A DNA stretch of 64,000 nt from Helicoverpa zea (lineage: Eukaryota > Arthropoda > Insecta > Lepidoptera > Noctuidae), in the NCBI RefSeq assembly GCF_022581195.2, contig NC_061463.1:6448001-6512000 (forward strand), given 5' to 3'. Of this stretch, positions 1 through 11,500 are shown in pieces. The notes beneath the pieces were generated by a model that saw only the letters and a program-made list of their open reading frames with translations, was not told where the DNA came from and did not search any database. Positions within the stretch are counted from its first letter, which is position 1. Each line of letters opens with the position of its first letter. Both the position numbers and the translations under genes were made by a program.

Positions 1-2429
1 GCTTCTAAGCGGTTACGCCCCAAGCAAAGAGTAATCGATTGGTAAATGCAGAGACGACATCAATCGCGCGTGTCGCCGACGACAGATTTGCGATAATCCG
101 CACGATTAGACGACAAGCACGTCTTCTGCCCTCCCGAACGTATATCATAGATTAAAATAATAATTATATATGTGGAGAGCGACCTCCAAACGTTAATTAA
201 AGAGGTGCAACACTAACAAATTATGTAAAGTTAATAAGCGGGTAATTAGTTCGTTCGTGTAGTAAGTGTAATTATAGTGCACTCATGTGGGCTTGTTTAT
301 TGAATTCATTGTAAAGGCGAATGGGGTTGCGTCGAACATTCATTTGTTTTTGTTTTTTTGTTTTCAATACTCTTGACGTTTGACGTTTCATTGTATATAT
401 TTGTCACTTTCAAAATATCCTCTCATGTGCAGAAATCTTAAAATATATTACAGCTCTTATCAAATAACCAAGCCTCTCTGTGTACCAGTATGACGACTGC
501 GCAACAGTCGACATGTGAGTATGAAAAAAACACTAAATACAAGAGGCATCAAATGACTGACCCCTGACTGACAAAGTATTTTTCGAGATTCGAAAACAGC
601 ACAGCACCTTCAATAACCTTAAAAAAACAATAAATTGATAACTATCATCAAGTTATTGTTAGAAGCACGTGTATGTAACAAGCCCACGACAGTGTATTTT
701 TATCTCAATGTTGTCAGCTGTAAACTCTATGCGAAATGCCAATAAAGTAATTGCTGCATATGGAGTTACGAAGCAAAGCTAGGGTTTATTCGGAATAATA
801 CAGAAATAGCAGCTTGTTATCAGTTATTTCACTTTACGAACTGCATTTGGCTCACTTCACTGTTAACTACGTGGGCGGGGATTATGCACTCTATGATTTT
901 CCTCCTACAAGAAAATATACACCATTTTATTTTTAAAATATTCTTTATAAACTAACAAATGCGTGGTAGCTGCCAGGTTAAACTTGTTTTTGTAAGTATT
1001 TTATTTCGAGCAGCAAATTACACACTAAGCTTTATATTTTTCACCAAATATAGTTATAACTGATTTTATTTATAAAGGTTTATATACTTACTTGCTTTTA
1101 TATATATATATTTATTCGTTTATATTTTTGTTTTTGCAGGTCAGACGGAGGTATACTCGGTAATATGGTTTCCTTGATATAATTGCTTTTTCTGTGGCAT
1201 AAATGATAACACTCATATTTCTTGCTTTTCTTGTTTTGCTCTTATTTAGTGTTTATTCTTGATCTTGGTTAAGTTTGTTTTAAAACTTCATCGCCTTTAT
1301 TGCGTAGTTGTATATAGCTCAATAGAACTTTAATTTTAATTTTTACCACACAGCACTTCATATTAGGTACCTACATATGTGGGTGCTAACTTTTTGAGTG
1401 CATTTAAGCAAGTTCTTTTACAATCACAAAACTGAAAGATAGCAAAATGTCAATAGTCTCTGTAATGGTAGAAAGAAACTTATGCTCCTAAGTGATATAT
1501 AAAACAATTTGTATAAAATGGTAGGGTAGTGCCGCTGGCAGGGCGCGCGGCGGCCGGCACTCAGGGTCTCTCAAGGGCCTCGTAGAACCCTATTCTCAGA
1601 GCTAGTTCTTTTTCGTTGTATCTCCGAATGAGAGGATTCATTTAAAAATACCAAGGGAGAACAGGGTTTAATAGTGGCATGAAAATTACAATTGAAATGT
1701 TAAGCATGTGATTAAAGATTTCATTTATAGATACTCTGGATATCAGATCATCTCATGATAAATTATAGGTAATATGATAGTCTAATAGACAAAGTGAAAA
1801 CCGTGTTTTTCCATTTGCTGGATAATTGAAATAAGACCCTCAAAATACGGCAATAACTTAAGTGTAGCGTCCTAATTTGTAAAACCATTCCAGCTTTTAA
1901 TGAGTGCACCAGTGCGCCTCTGATAAGTTGCAAGCTCGTTGTTTACGATTGGGACTACCCCAAAATAACCCTAGTTTAAAATCTAAATAAGCCTCCGTAA
2001 TGAATTAACGTTAACTCTGCTTTGTTGCTTTATCAGTTACAAATAACTTAACATACAAATTAAAGTACACTTAGTCATTTACATTGTAATATGCATTCAT
2101 TCAACAAACACAGATAAGTTCCTAAATTATTTACTCTATCCTCAATATTATTGATGAGCTAGTTCTCATTAGAGCATTGAATAATAATATTTACTCAATT
2201 ACCATTCAATGCCATACTTATTTAGTCAAAACACGCGTCATCATCGAGGCATCATTGTGACCTATATTAATGTAATTAATATGAAATCTACGCACCAAAT
2301 ATTTAGTTTATTCCGACAATATCATAATCTACGTCATATTTTGAGCAGAATGACCTAAAAATATATTGGAAATATGGATTGAAATATCCAGTGGCGGATA
2401 AAATATAACTCAGTATTTTTAAACAACAG
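1..2429. other. non-coding, AT-rich stretch at window start
   Basis: No convincing coding exon is seen on either strand. The stretch is AT-rich with a (TA)n run near 1100. A short ATG-containing segment at 490-514 ends at a good GTGAGT donor, and a 20-base segment at 1140-1159 is bounded by AG and GT. These could be tiny 5' exons of an unrecognised plus-strand gene, but the evidence is weak. A GC-rich patch near 1530-1600 has no readable family. Confidence 0.4.
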
Positions 2430-2502
2430 GGATCCCGTTGGAGGACCTCTCGAGAGGGTGAAGAGGGCTATCCCGTCCATAAGTGACAGCTCCTGAAATA
2501 AA
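2430..2502 (+). other. possible small terminal exon with adjacent poly(A) signal
   Basis: A CAG acceptor-like site ends at 2429. It is followed by a GC-richer stretch open in two frames, with stops at 2484-2486 and 2494-2496, and AATAAA follows at 2497-2502. It looks like the last exon of a short gene whose earlier exons might be 490-514 and 1140-1159. No protein family is recognised and the reading frame is undecided. It may equally be chance. Confidence 0.15.
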
Positions 2503-2877
2503 AATAAACAAATCTCAATATTGTAATCGTGAAATGTTGAAACCTTGATTGCCGAGTCTTGATTTACAATTATATTAGTAACTGAGTGAGATTTTGAGTT
2601 TGGATACTTGGATGTTCTGTTATTTGTTTCTCAATCCCGATTAATAAAACCAACTTGAATTTGACACACATGTATATTGGGATCCAATTTAAAATATAGA
2701 ATAGATACCTATTATTTTAAGGTGTACTTGTGCCATAGCCTACTCAGGGCGATAATTAAACCGCGGCGGCTACTAGTTTTACGTGATACATTTTTTTTTA
2801 TCGTTCCTCTCTTTTATCTTTCCCAGAGTCTGCTATTTATAATTTTAGCCGCTTATGGCTGACTATACGTAGCTGTA

Positions 2878-2952
2878 CTAGCTAGCTTACTTACTACTAT
2901 ACTAAAGCTAAAGCTTTAGCTTTCGGCTAAAGCTAGTAGTAGTAAGCTACAG
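2878..2952. repeat. imperfect inverted repeat rich in AAAGCT
   Basis: TTACTTACTACTA on the left is mirrored by TAGTAGTAGTAAG on the right. Between them are nested copies of AAAGCTAAAGC and GCTTTAGCTTT. The segment can fold into a long hairpin. It may be a short foldback or MITE remnant; no family is recognised. Confidence 0.45.
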
Positions 2953-3452
2953 CCGAAAGAAAATTATGCATAATGTTGACATACCAAAATATTAGAAAAT
3001 TACTAGACTTCCTACGTGCTACGTAGTCGTCAGGATAATTTATTAATTTTACAAACTAGTTAAGTACTCGTATGCTAGTCAATTAGACATTATTACTTTC
3101 GTTACGGAGAGTAGGTAGGTCTAAGGTGTGCTTGCTTCTGCGGGTTGTTCGAAAGAGATACCGCGGCCCTTGCACATAAAAGGCCTACGACGGAACACGA
3201 CGGTTTAAGGTCAGTACGAGTCTGACACTCCCTCGCTGCTGCTAACACACAGCGGAAGGGGTCATTTTTTGAAGTCGTTAAAAAAAAAAAGGGGTGCTTG
3301 CTTAGGTCCTCAAACACTTTTTAATCAATAAGGAAGTGTGTATGTATAGTCACGGTAGTTAACCCAAATTATTTCAAGTTTGTAAGTGAGTGTAACTGAT
3401 AACCTCATTCAATACAATAGAAGTAATATACATAATAGTATACCTATATATC

Positions 3453-3535
3453 AGCTGTTCCCAAATGGGGTTCCGCGGAACCCTGAGGTTCCGTGACAGG
3501 CCCTCAGGGGTTCCGTGGAAAATTCAAGATTTCTA
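3453..3535. mobile_element. possible hAT-type transposon end
   Basis: The stretch starts CAGCTGTTCCCAAATGGGG and carries GGTTCCGCGGAACC and repeated GGTTCCGTG motifs. This pattern resembles terminal and subterminal repeats of Buster/Charlie-like hAT elements. No opposite end was found nearby, so it is at most a solo end. The family call is an inference from the motif alone. Confidence 0.35.
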
Positions 3536-3940
3536 TATGGTAAATCGTTTCACTTTTGACAATATTAAATTATTATTCATTTTCAATTAAATTGTTTTAA
3601 ATATTGCATTCCAAAATTCCATTTAGGCACCACTCGGGAGTGTAAGTCTCGTACTTTCGCGACGAGTGGCGGGGGAAGGCCACGGCAGCAGATAATTTAA
3701 TTCCGTTTTTTACAAATTGTAGATTAACTTAATACCTCCAGTTCTTCGGCAATCGGCAAAAGTAGGTAGCGAGTCGGCCAAAAATCACCGCATTTTTGGG
3801 CTTATTTCATCCAGCCAGGATTATACGTTTTCATACATTTGACAGGACGTGAAATGACACGGCATACGAGTATTTTCAGTGGCTATTTTTACCATGAATC
3901 AAAGTGTGACATTATTTCCAATTTTTGCACCTCCGCAAAT

Positions 3941-4335
3941 CCGAAAATTTCGCGCTCGCTTCGCTCGCGAGTACACGTTACGTGTGGAGTTTTTAAGTTC
4001 GTTTAATTGCTCAAGTATCCAACACGGAAAAAAATTCGCGCTCTTCCGTCAAGCTTTCTTTTGATGTTTATATTTTATTCCTCTGGTTCAGAAAAAGCAA
4101 TAGCGCTTTCTTCGCTAGCTGCTTATTCATTTGCATTTGCTTTTTTGTGTGGATTTGCTTTTTGAGACCTTATTAATTTACAGTGGTTTTGTTTATTTTG
4201 TGTAGGTACTTAAACTAAAAAAAATTCGCGCTCGCTTCGCTCGCGGTACCGGCTACCACAGACTGTCTTTCAATGCTAGCGGGTGTTTGGAACTTCTTCT
4301 TTTGGTTACAAAAATCGCGATCGCTCGCCTCGCAC
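3941..4335. repeat. dispersed CGCGCTCGCTTCGCTCGCG repeats
   Basis: The imperfectly palindromic motif CGCGCTCGCTTCGCTCGCG occurs at about 3951 and 4227. Degraded versions lie near 4036 and 4314, and each is preceded by AAAATT or AAAAT. The spacing is irregular, so this is not a simple tandem array. It is unusually CpG-rich for the surroundings. Confidence 0.5.
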
Positions 4336-7300
4336 CTGTACAATCCCAATCTATTTCTTTTTGCGTTTACTTTGTCAGTCTTCAAACTGAAAACTATTCA
4401 CATAATACACAAAGTCAAGAGCGGCTAAATTGTTTTCTGGCCCGTGTGGCAGATAGCCATGCTACGCCTGAGTATAATGAATATGTCTCTAACCATATAA
4501 CCATTTGGTGCGCTACCACACGCCACGAGCCGTACCTAAGTGTATTTACGTCTTTAGTTTACTTCTTACTTAAGCTAAAGTTCCGCCGAAAAATGGTGAG
4601 ACGAAAAGGGTTCCGAAGCCAAAAGAATTCGGGAACCGCTGCTATATATAGTACTTGTCTATTTAGTGGTTCATACGTTTAAAAAAGTTACCTACCTACC
4701 TTTATTGATAGGAGCTGCAATGCGCATCTCACTAAATGATGGCTATTTTTACAGTAAACCTGACTGGGCTTCATTATCACCACCCGCATATATGTAGTAC
4801 CTACCTATAATAGGCAGATAACAAATCGGTTTAACATAAAGCGCGAGCACTGAGTGTATCTAATAGTTGTTTTTTAGATAGGTATTTAATTAACAAAAAA
4901 AGTCTGATCCCAACTATAACGACGTGTTTGAGGTCAGATGATAGTTTATTTAGCTCCATGTCCATTTTGTCATGACGAGTTCCTCCTCGTTTCGGAAAGC
5001 TCGATAAATCGGTGGGTCCCAGCTGTCATTTGAACTTTTTTGGCAGTCGTTACGTAGAAATAGGTATTCAGAAGACAGAAAATCTCACTTTCAGTCGTAC
5101 CCAGGTTGCCCATGCAAAACACTGGTAGGTACTCAGCTGCATGGTTCATGGCTTTATCCGGTTAAGACTATTAATAAACCCCAACAGTGTTTGGAAAAAC
5201 GCTAACATCTGATCAACCTGATACATTTCTTCATTCATCAACCACTCAGACGGTATAGATTAAATAGCAGTCGCCATTAAATGTCGAGTAAGTAAACTAC
5301 GAGTAAACAGAATAACTTATAAGTAGATGGGCCCTCTCCTAACCGCAACAGTCTATTCAGTAATCCGCCTGACCAACGTTGTTATTGTAACTAAAATCCG
5401 ATACTCATCGGATCTAGTTCGGTGAATACCAATAACTATGGATACCCACCTAGTTAAACGGTAATTGAAACTTAGAGTGGATAATTAGTACTTACCTAAA
5501 TAAGCTCAGCCGGCGTTACCAAAATACGTTTGATACAAAATAAAGACACTCAAACCTCAGGTACTAAGTTATCTGTGCCTAAGGTATTTTAAGTTGATAT
5601 GTTATATAAGGTATTGTGTGTTAGGTATCAACTCCATTACAGACAGGTACCTACATATATACCAAAAACGGATTAAAAACAAATTATTCGGGTTATAAGA
5701 AAACATCGATTTTTACAGCAATGCGATTTTGTATTATTGTCTTTATTGTAAACATTTTGAAATAGGTGTAACAAGGATGTAGAAAGGCCAAGTAAGTGTT
5801 GAAATTTCTCCGTCAACTTACGGAGTCAAGCTGCCAAAATAGGCATTTGTGAGCAAATAAGTAGTGTGTATCGTGCCTACTGCTTTCATTTCTTGTTTTG
5901 ACTACTATGATCTGATGTAATTTTTACCGTCTCTTACAGCATCTGCAAAATATACACGTAATTGATAATGTTTTACATATAAATATTATTAATAGAATTA
6001 AACTTTGACTATCCAGTCAAGTCACTGAACTTATGTGGCCAAATAGTCACGCATGAAGCGCCACTTCCGTCTGTGATTTTACTTGCGTTTCATTTCGTAA
6101 TGTAACCTATATTTGTGTATAAATAATTAATGATAAGTCCTAATTTAGGGAAATTACGTGACTAATTATAGTTTTGAAGTTAAATAAATTACCTGAAAGT
6201 GAGTACCGCAATACAAGCGGAAACCGAAAACCTAAAATATGAATCGGTTTACAATTCGGGTGTGTATGGAGTTTTTACTGGTTTTATAGAATACCTACTT
6301 TGAAGTACCTACCTATAGTATTTTTTGGTCTTTTATCCCGTGAAGCTTTCATCTTACTTAGGTACTAGATTTAACTCACTCCATCCTTCAAATATTAGTT
6401 AGACCATGTACGATAGAATATGTGACTTTGAATTACCTACGACATTCACACGAGTTTTATAAAAAAAGAAACCTTTAGCGACAAAAGCTATTTCTATTGC
6501 CAGTCAATATAAATTCATAACAGTCGATAAGGACCTCTCTAATCAACAATTGGAGGGCCTTGCCCTGTCCTCACGCCATTAGCAAGTACGCTACACGCAT
6601 ACTTACGACCTACTTTGAACTCGCCCTTATCTCAACACTATTGGAAAAGTTTTTCCTTTGTCGGGAATATACCACGATAACGATTGACGTCCGTTTATCT
6701 CACTTAATGATGACTTTGTTTATATTTTATTTATTTGCTAATTATAAAAATTATGATAATGGAATTAAACCTCGACATATTCTGATAGTCTGGTGTTAGA
6801 CTACTTATAATTGTGAGGAAGGCAAAACAGTACGATAATATAAAGATTAAATCAAGGTCCACTAGCCAGTTTATATGCAGAATACTTATCGTCATTTTAA
6901 TTTCCACTGCACCCACTTACATAGACCAACTCACATATATGCGTGTACATAGATCAAGTAACAAAAAAAATGATTTTCAAACCTTTTTTAGCAAGCCACG
7001 GTTTGTAAGAAAGAAAGTAAACTTAAAAGTATTTCGAAAAAAGTCGGTTAAAAAATATTCACACCGCTTGTGCTACACTTGACCATTGTATTGTTGGGAA
7101 AACATTCAGCATTTCCTGTCCATCTTCGAAGAACTTAATTGGAAAACAAAACGCTGATGAATGAAAACTGGAGGGTCTCATATAATTTTGCAGCCGATGT
7201 GTAGCGATTTTAACCATTAACAATTCCTTAAATACTTTCTCGACTCTATCGTGTTTTTTATGCTTTAACTTTTAAATTCAACTTTTTGTTTGCATAGTAC

Positions 7301-7485
7301 TCTTGGATAAAATATATAAGCAGAACATCTATTAGGTATTCTCTATAATAATATACCTCTATAAGGTTCTTATAGTAGGTACAACATATCAATTAGGAAA
7401 TTATTTCATAATGTTAGGCAAATATGCTTTAGTTTGATGTACTGCGTGTCAAGGAACTGTCGATGTTTACTAATAGTAAAGGTTA

Positions 7486-7796
7486 TGGCACAGTATAGCG
7501 GCACCGCAACAGCACGGCTCCACACCAGCATTTAAGTTGTCATTCAATTTAGAGCATTAAATCGTGTATATTATATTTCGTAATGTCAATATGAAAAAGC
7601 CAACAAGCCAATAACTGTCTTAAAATAATATTGAGTTTGCGGTGACAGCAAGCTTACACCTCGCGGCCGGCGCGCGGCCGGCGAGCTGGCACCTTGCGGA
7701 CAACGCGTAGTTAGCGCGCTGGCAGCTAGCCGTAGTCTAAATTCGAGGCGACGCCGTGCTGCAGCCGTGCTGTTGCGGTGCTGCTATAATGTGCCA
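7486..7796. mobile_element. MITE, TGGCACA-TIR family, copy 1
   Basis: The ends read TGGCACAGTATAGCGGCACC and, in reverse complement, TGGCACATTATAGCAGCACC, forming terminal inverted repeats of roughly 35 bp that include GCAACAGCACGGC. The interior is GC-rich and has no ORF. A second copy at 13986-14432 shares both ends and most of the body. It is a non-autonomous DNA transposon; the superfamily is not assigned. Confidence 0.75.
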
Positions 7797-8553
7797 TGTC
7801 CCTAAGTTTTGATATTTATAAATAGTGCCTAATAAGTAATCACAAGTAGCAAAATTGTTGCAAGATTCTAAAAATAGTTATCAAGTTTCTAACGCTTCAT
7901 AAATAATTCAGTACCGATATAATTAGAGTTATTGTGCATTATTGAGGTCAGCTACTATTATGCAAGTCGATTATCAGGAACCACTAACAATCGTTTACAT
8001 TTTAATAATGTTATCCTCCCAATTGGCGTCGCAATTTTTGCTGCGAAACTAATTACAGTGATTAAATTAAACAACAATAGTACGCCGTCGCATTCCATAT
8101 ATTGTAAGAAAACATAAAACATCAAAAATTCATAAGATGACAATAAAATGCAAATAAATGATTTGATTTACAAATAATTGATTTAAAAAGGTGTTAACTA
8201 AAGTGTACAGTGCTGTCGCGAAAGCGAATGTACAATTCATATTTTCATTACAACGAATGCGACCTATCCTCTAAAATGAAAGAAAAATGAAAGATATGAA
8301 GGGGCGCCACCTTTTTCTCTGATGGTGTTATTTTGTATCCCTCTACTAATGATTAAAATGATTCAAACTGCTCGATGACTTAAAATCTGCTTATCTGCGA
8401 TACAAATAATATCTATACTTCTTAATGTTAATATTATCATCAAAAATATACGTAACTTCCACAACTTCTTTATGAATCAGTGTTCACAATGCGCGCTTCT
8501 GTGTCGCGCCATATTGACAGTATCCGATCTCTGGAGGTGGCGGCGGTGGTGGT

Positions 8554-11500
8554 TTATTTGATAAGACCTTTAGCCTTGTAAAGGTCGCGCATTAATCCTT
8601 TTAGATAACGGATTTCGCGCTGCAAGTCGGAACACTTGTCGCTGAGTTTAGAATTGCGCTCGCGCATCTGTTGTTCCTCATTGAGAAGGTCTTCGATCTC
8701 TGCCTTCTTCTTCTGGCGGTAACGCGTCGCCGCATTTTTGTTCTGCTCCTTCTTGCGGGAGCGGCGGTCGTCAGAGGGGCGCGAGTACGGCTTGGGCCTG
8801 GAGGAGGACGACCACTCGTCGTCAGTGCACGACGAGCGCGGCGACGATGGCGGGGAAGATTGTGGAGATACGCTAGCGCTGCCTCCGGAGTGCTGCGGAG
8901 AGGCGAGCTGCGCGGCGCGGTGACGGACGAGCTCCTCGACGTCCTCGTACCCGCAGTCGTAGTGCTGCGCTGGCTCGGCCAGGGGTACGGGCGCGGTCAC
9001 GACGGGCCACTGGTCTTGGGTCGGCACAAGAGGCAGAGCGGGCGCGAATGGGGCGCATTGCGCTTGTTGAGCGTAACTTAAGAGCAATTGAGTCGCAGGC
9101 CCGGGGGGGCTCTGGGGCGGCGTGAGGTGCGTCAGCTCTACGGCACCATATACGGTCTCGAACTCCCGCAGGAGATCTTCGGTGTGCTGCGGCGCGGAGA
9201 ACGTCGGTACAATCGGCAGCGACACCGGAGGAGTCGGCTCTACGCGCTCCGGTACTTGCGAGATGTTCTCAAAAATGGGAAGCTCCGATTTTTCCTCTAG
9301 CCAATTGGAGAAAATATTCTCTGTAAAGAAAGAAATGCTGAGTTTAATTTGTGAATTACAAAATTACAATTCATACATACTTTAAAATGATCAGTAAAAT
9401 ATTATAAAACCGGTTTCCACTATGAATAATACAATTTTATAAATATCCATATCTGTTTCAATATTTTGCTATGTAGCTAGTCAATGTAACAGCTCTGATA
9501 GGAATATTCCACAGTCGTTGAATATGATCAAATTATGCGAAATAATAAATAATTCTAGTCAAAGGCGTCGGTATATTAGAACTACAACGTAAGCAAAAAT
9601 GCAAAGTAGATATCCACCCTGAACTAAATAAACACAATCTCATGTTGCACGCAGGCGCCCGAACAAGTGATGGGCCATTGTTCGATCATTAATTACTCTA
9701 TTTATACCTTATTAAATGTCCATTATTAAACAAGGCACAATCATCTGCCACTTTGGCTCGTGGACCACAATATTATCTACAGATATGATTATTTATAGAA
9801 AAGTGACATCAAAGTCATCAGCTACATCAAGTTTCATTGCAATTTGTGATTCTTAATCTTATATTATTTCTTAATGTACCTAACTAAGAAAGTTAACTGA
9901 TAGCAATGACTTTGTATCAAATGTAAAAGTAGACAATGATTTATGAAGAATTTGAGCGCAATGGACGGCGATCCGAGACCGACGAGGCAGCGCAATCAAC
10001 AATCAATTGGACGTAATTGTTCATATTGGTTTCTCAGACCTTATGAGGAGAAAAGAACAACACTCGATATTTGATTTCTATTATTTTTTGTAAATATTGT
10101 AGTCGTTAATAGAATCGTTAAGTTGGCAACAAATATCTGAAGCAGTCAGTTCGGACGACTGCAACACCCTGACCCCAGATAAACCTGCACAATCAGAGTT
10201 CGGTGACACCGCGCCCTCGATAGCAAATCACTAGATAAGTTCACCACTGCGCTGTCAACATCTTATTTAAAACTTGTTTGTGACCAAATCCGCCATCATC
10301 ACAGGAAAAACTAAAAAATATTCCATAATGAAAAAATTTAAATGGCGAATTCGACCTTGTTATCAAATGTTGTCTTGTATCAGGCTTTTTATAACTGTTT
10401 TGGAATACTGAATATGTTTTTACACCGAATTAGTTTAACGGTACTACTTTTATTCGCAATCAACATAAAGTAACTATCAGACATCCGCACGTCGGATGTT
10501 GCATACTTATATTCAGGACTCAGGTGCAGGACATCCTATCATTAGATGCCTAAAATATGACGTCAAACATTCGACGGATTTGATTGAAACATACCAACAA
10601 GCAGCGGAGGACGCTGTTCAATAAAAATACAATGAAAAATAAATCGGACCAAGGCAATGAAAGTAAACCGAACTTAATTTTGTCACGTTTACAATACGTG
10701 CCAAGATAACTATTTATCCTACATTCGAAAGGTGTATAGGTAGGTCGTATCTGTATCAATGTGTAGGAATGGAAACAAGTGGTCAATAAGTTGCTTTAAT
10801 TATTGGGCGAGCGAGCAAGCGAGGCCGCCTTGTGCGCGAACTGGTTTATCAGTAAAACACGGTCCAAGTTATCAGTAAACAGCTATTCTTGGATGCTGAA
10901 CCGTTCTTCGAGAATTTATGAACAGAAATCATAACAAAAATAATATATAGCACATACTATAAACTTCGGTGCATACTTTTCAGTGAATTGCTTTCAAAGA
11001 TTAGTAGTTGATACTTTTATCCCGCTCTCTTTCATAACTTGGACCACAACCTATGGCTATGGCATATTAAATGTGCAAAGGAATATAAATTCCAGCCATG
11101 AATGCTGATTTGATAAATAACAAATTAGCTACGGCAACATAATAAAACCATTTTAGAATCATGTATATCATTATGTACTGAACAGTCATGAAACAAATAT
11201 TTGTTTACTAGTTTCTAATATTTATTGTTAAGATGCTAGAGACTGGTACATTGTGTAGGAATCCTGAAGACATTATTTTAATTGATAAGTAGATCGGTAC
11301 GTCATAATGTTTCCGGCAAAGTGAAGCTTGAACTGTATCCATGTTGTTATACAAACAAACAAGTTTGTTGCGCAGTTCGGTTATCGCTCCAAATCGAATC
11401 GTTAATGTGTCCAGTTACTTAATTGGAGTAAACATTCGAGCTGAACGCTATTTTATCTACTTACCACACAAAAACTAGCAGAGTAGACCTTCAATGACAT

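Larger units (their letters stand above)
2503..7485. other. non-coding region with repeat fragments
   Basis: Open frames here, including one of 131 codons at 4287-4682, have no recognisable domain and sit in repetitive or AT-rich sequence. Apart from the hairpin near 2880, the hAT-like end near 3450 and the CGCTCGCTTCGCTCG repeats near 3950-4330, I see no supported feature. Confidence 0.4.

Noticed and set aside
4287..4682. 131-codon open frame on the plus strand
   Set aside because: It has no recognisable domain, crosses the CGCTCGCTTCGCTCG repeat area and shows no splice context. It is likely chance.
8671..9081. 136-codon open frame opposite crc
   Set aside because: It is an antisense shadow of the GC-rich bZIP exon, with an Arg/Leu/Val-biased composition and no domain.
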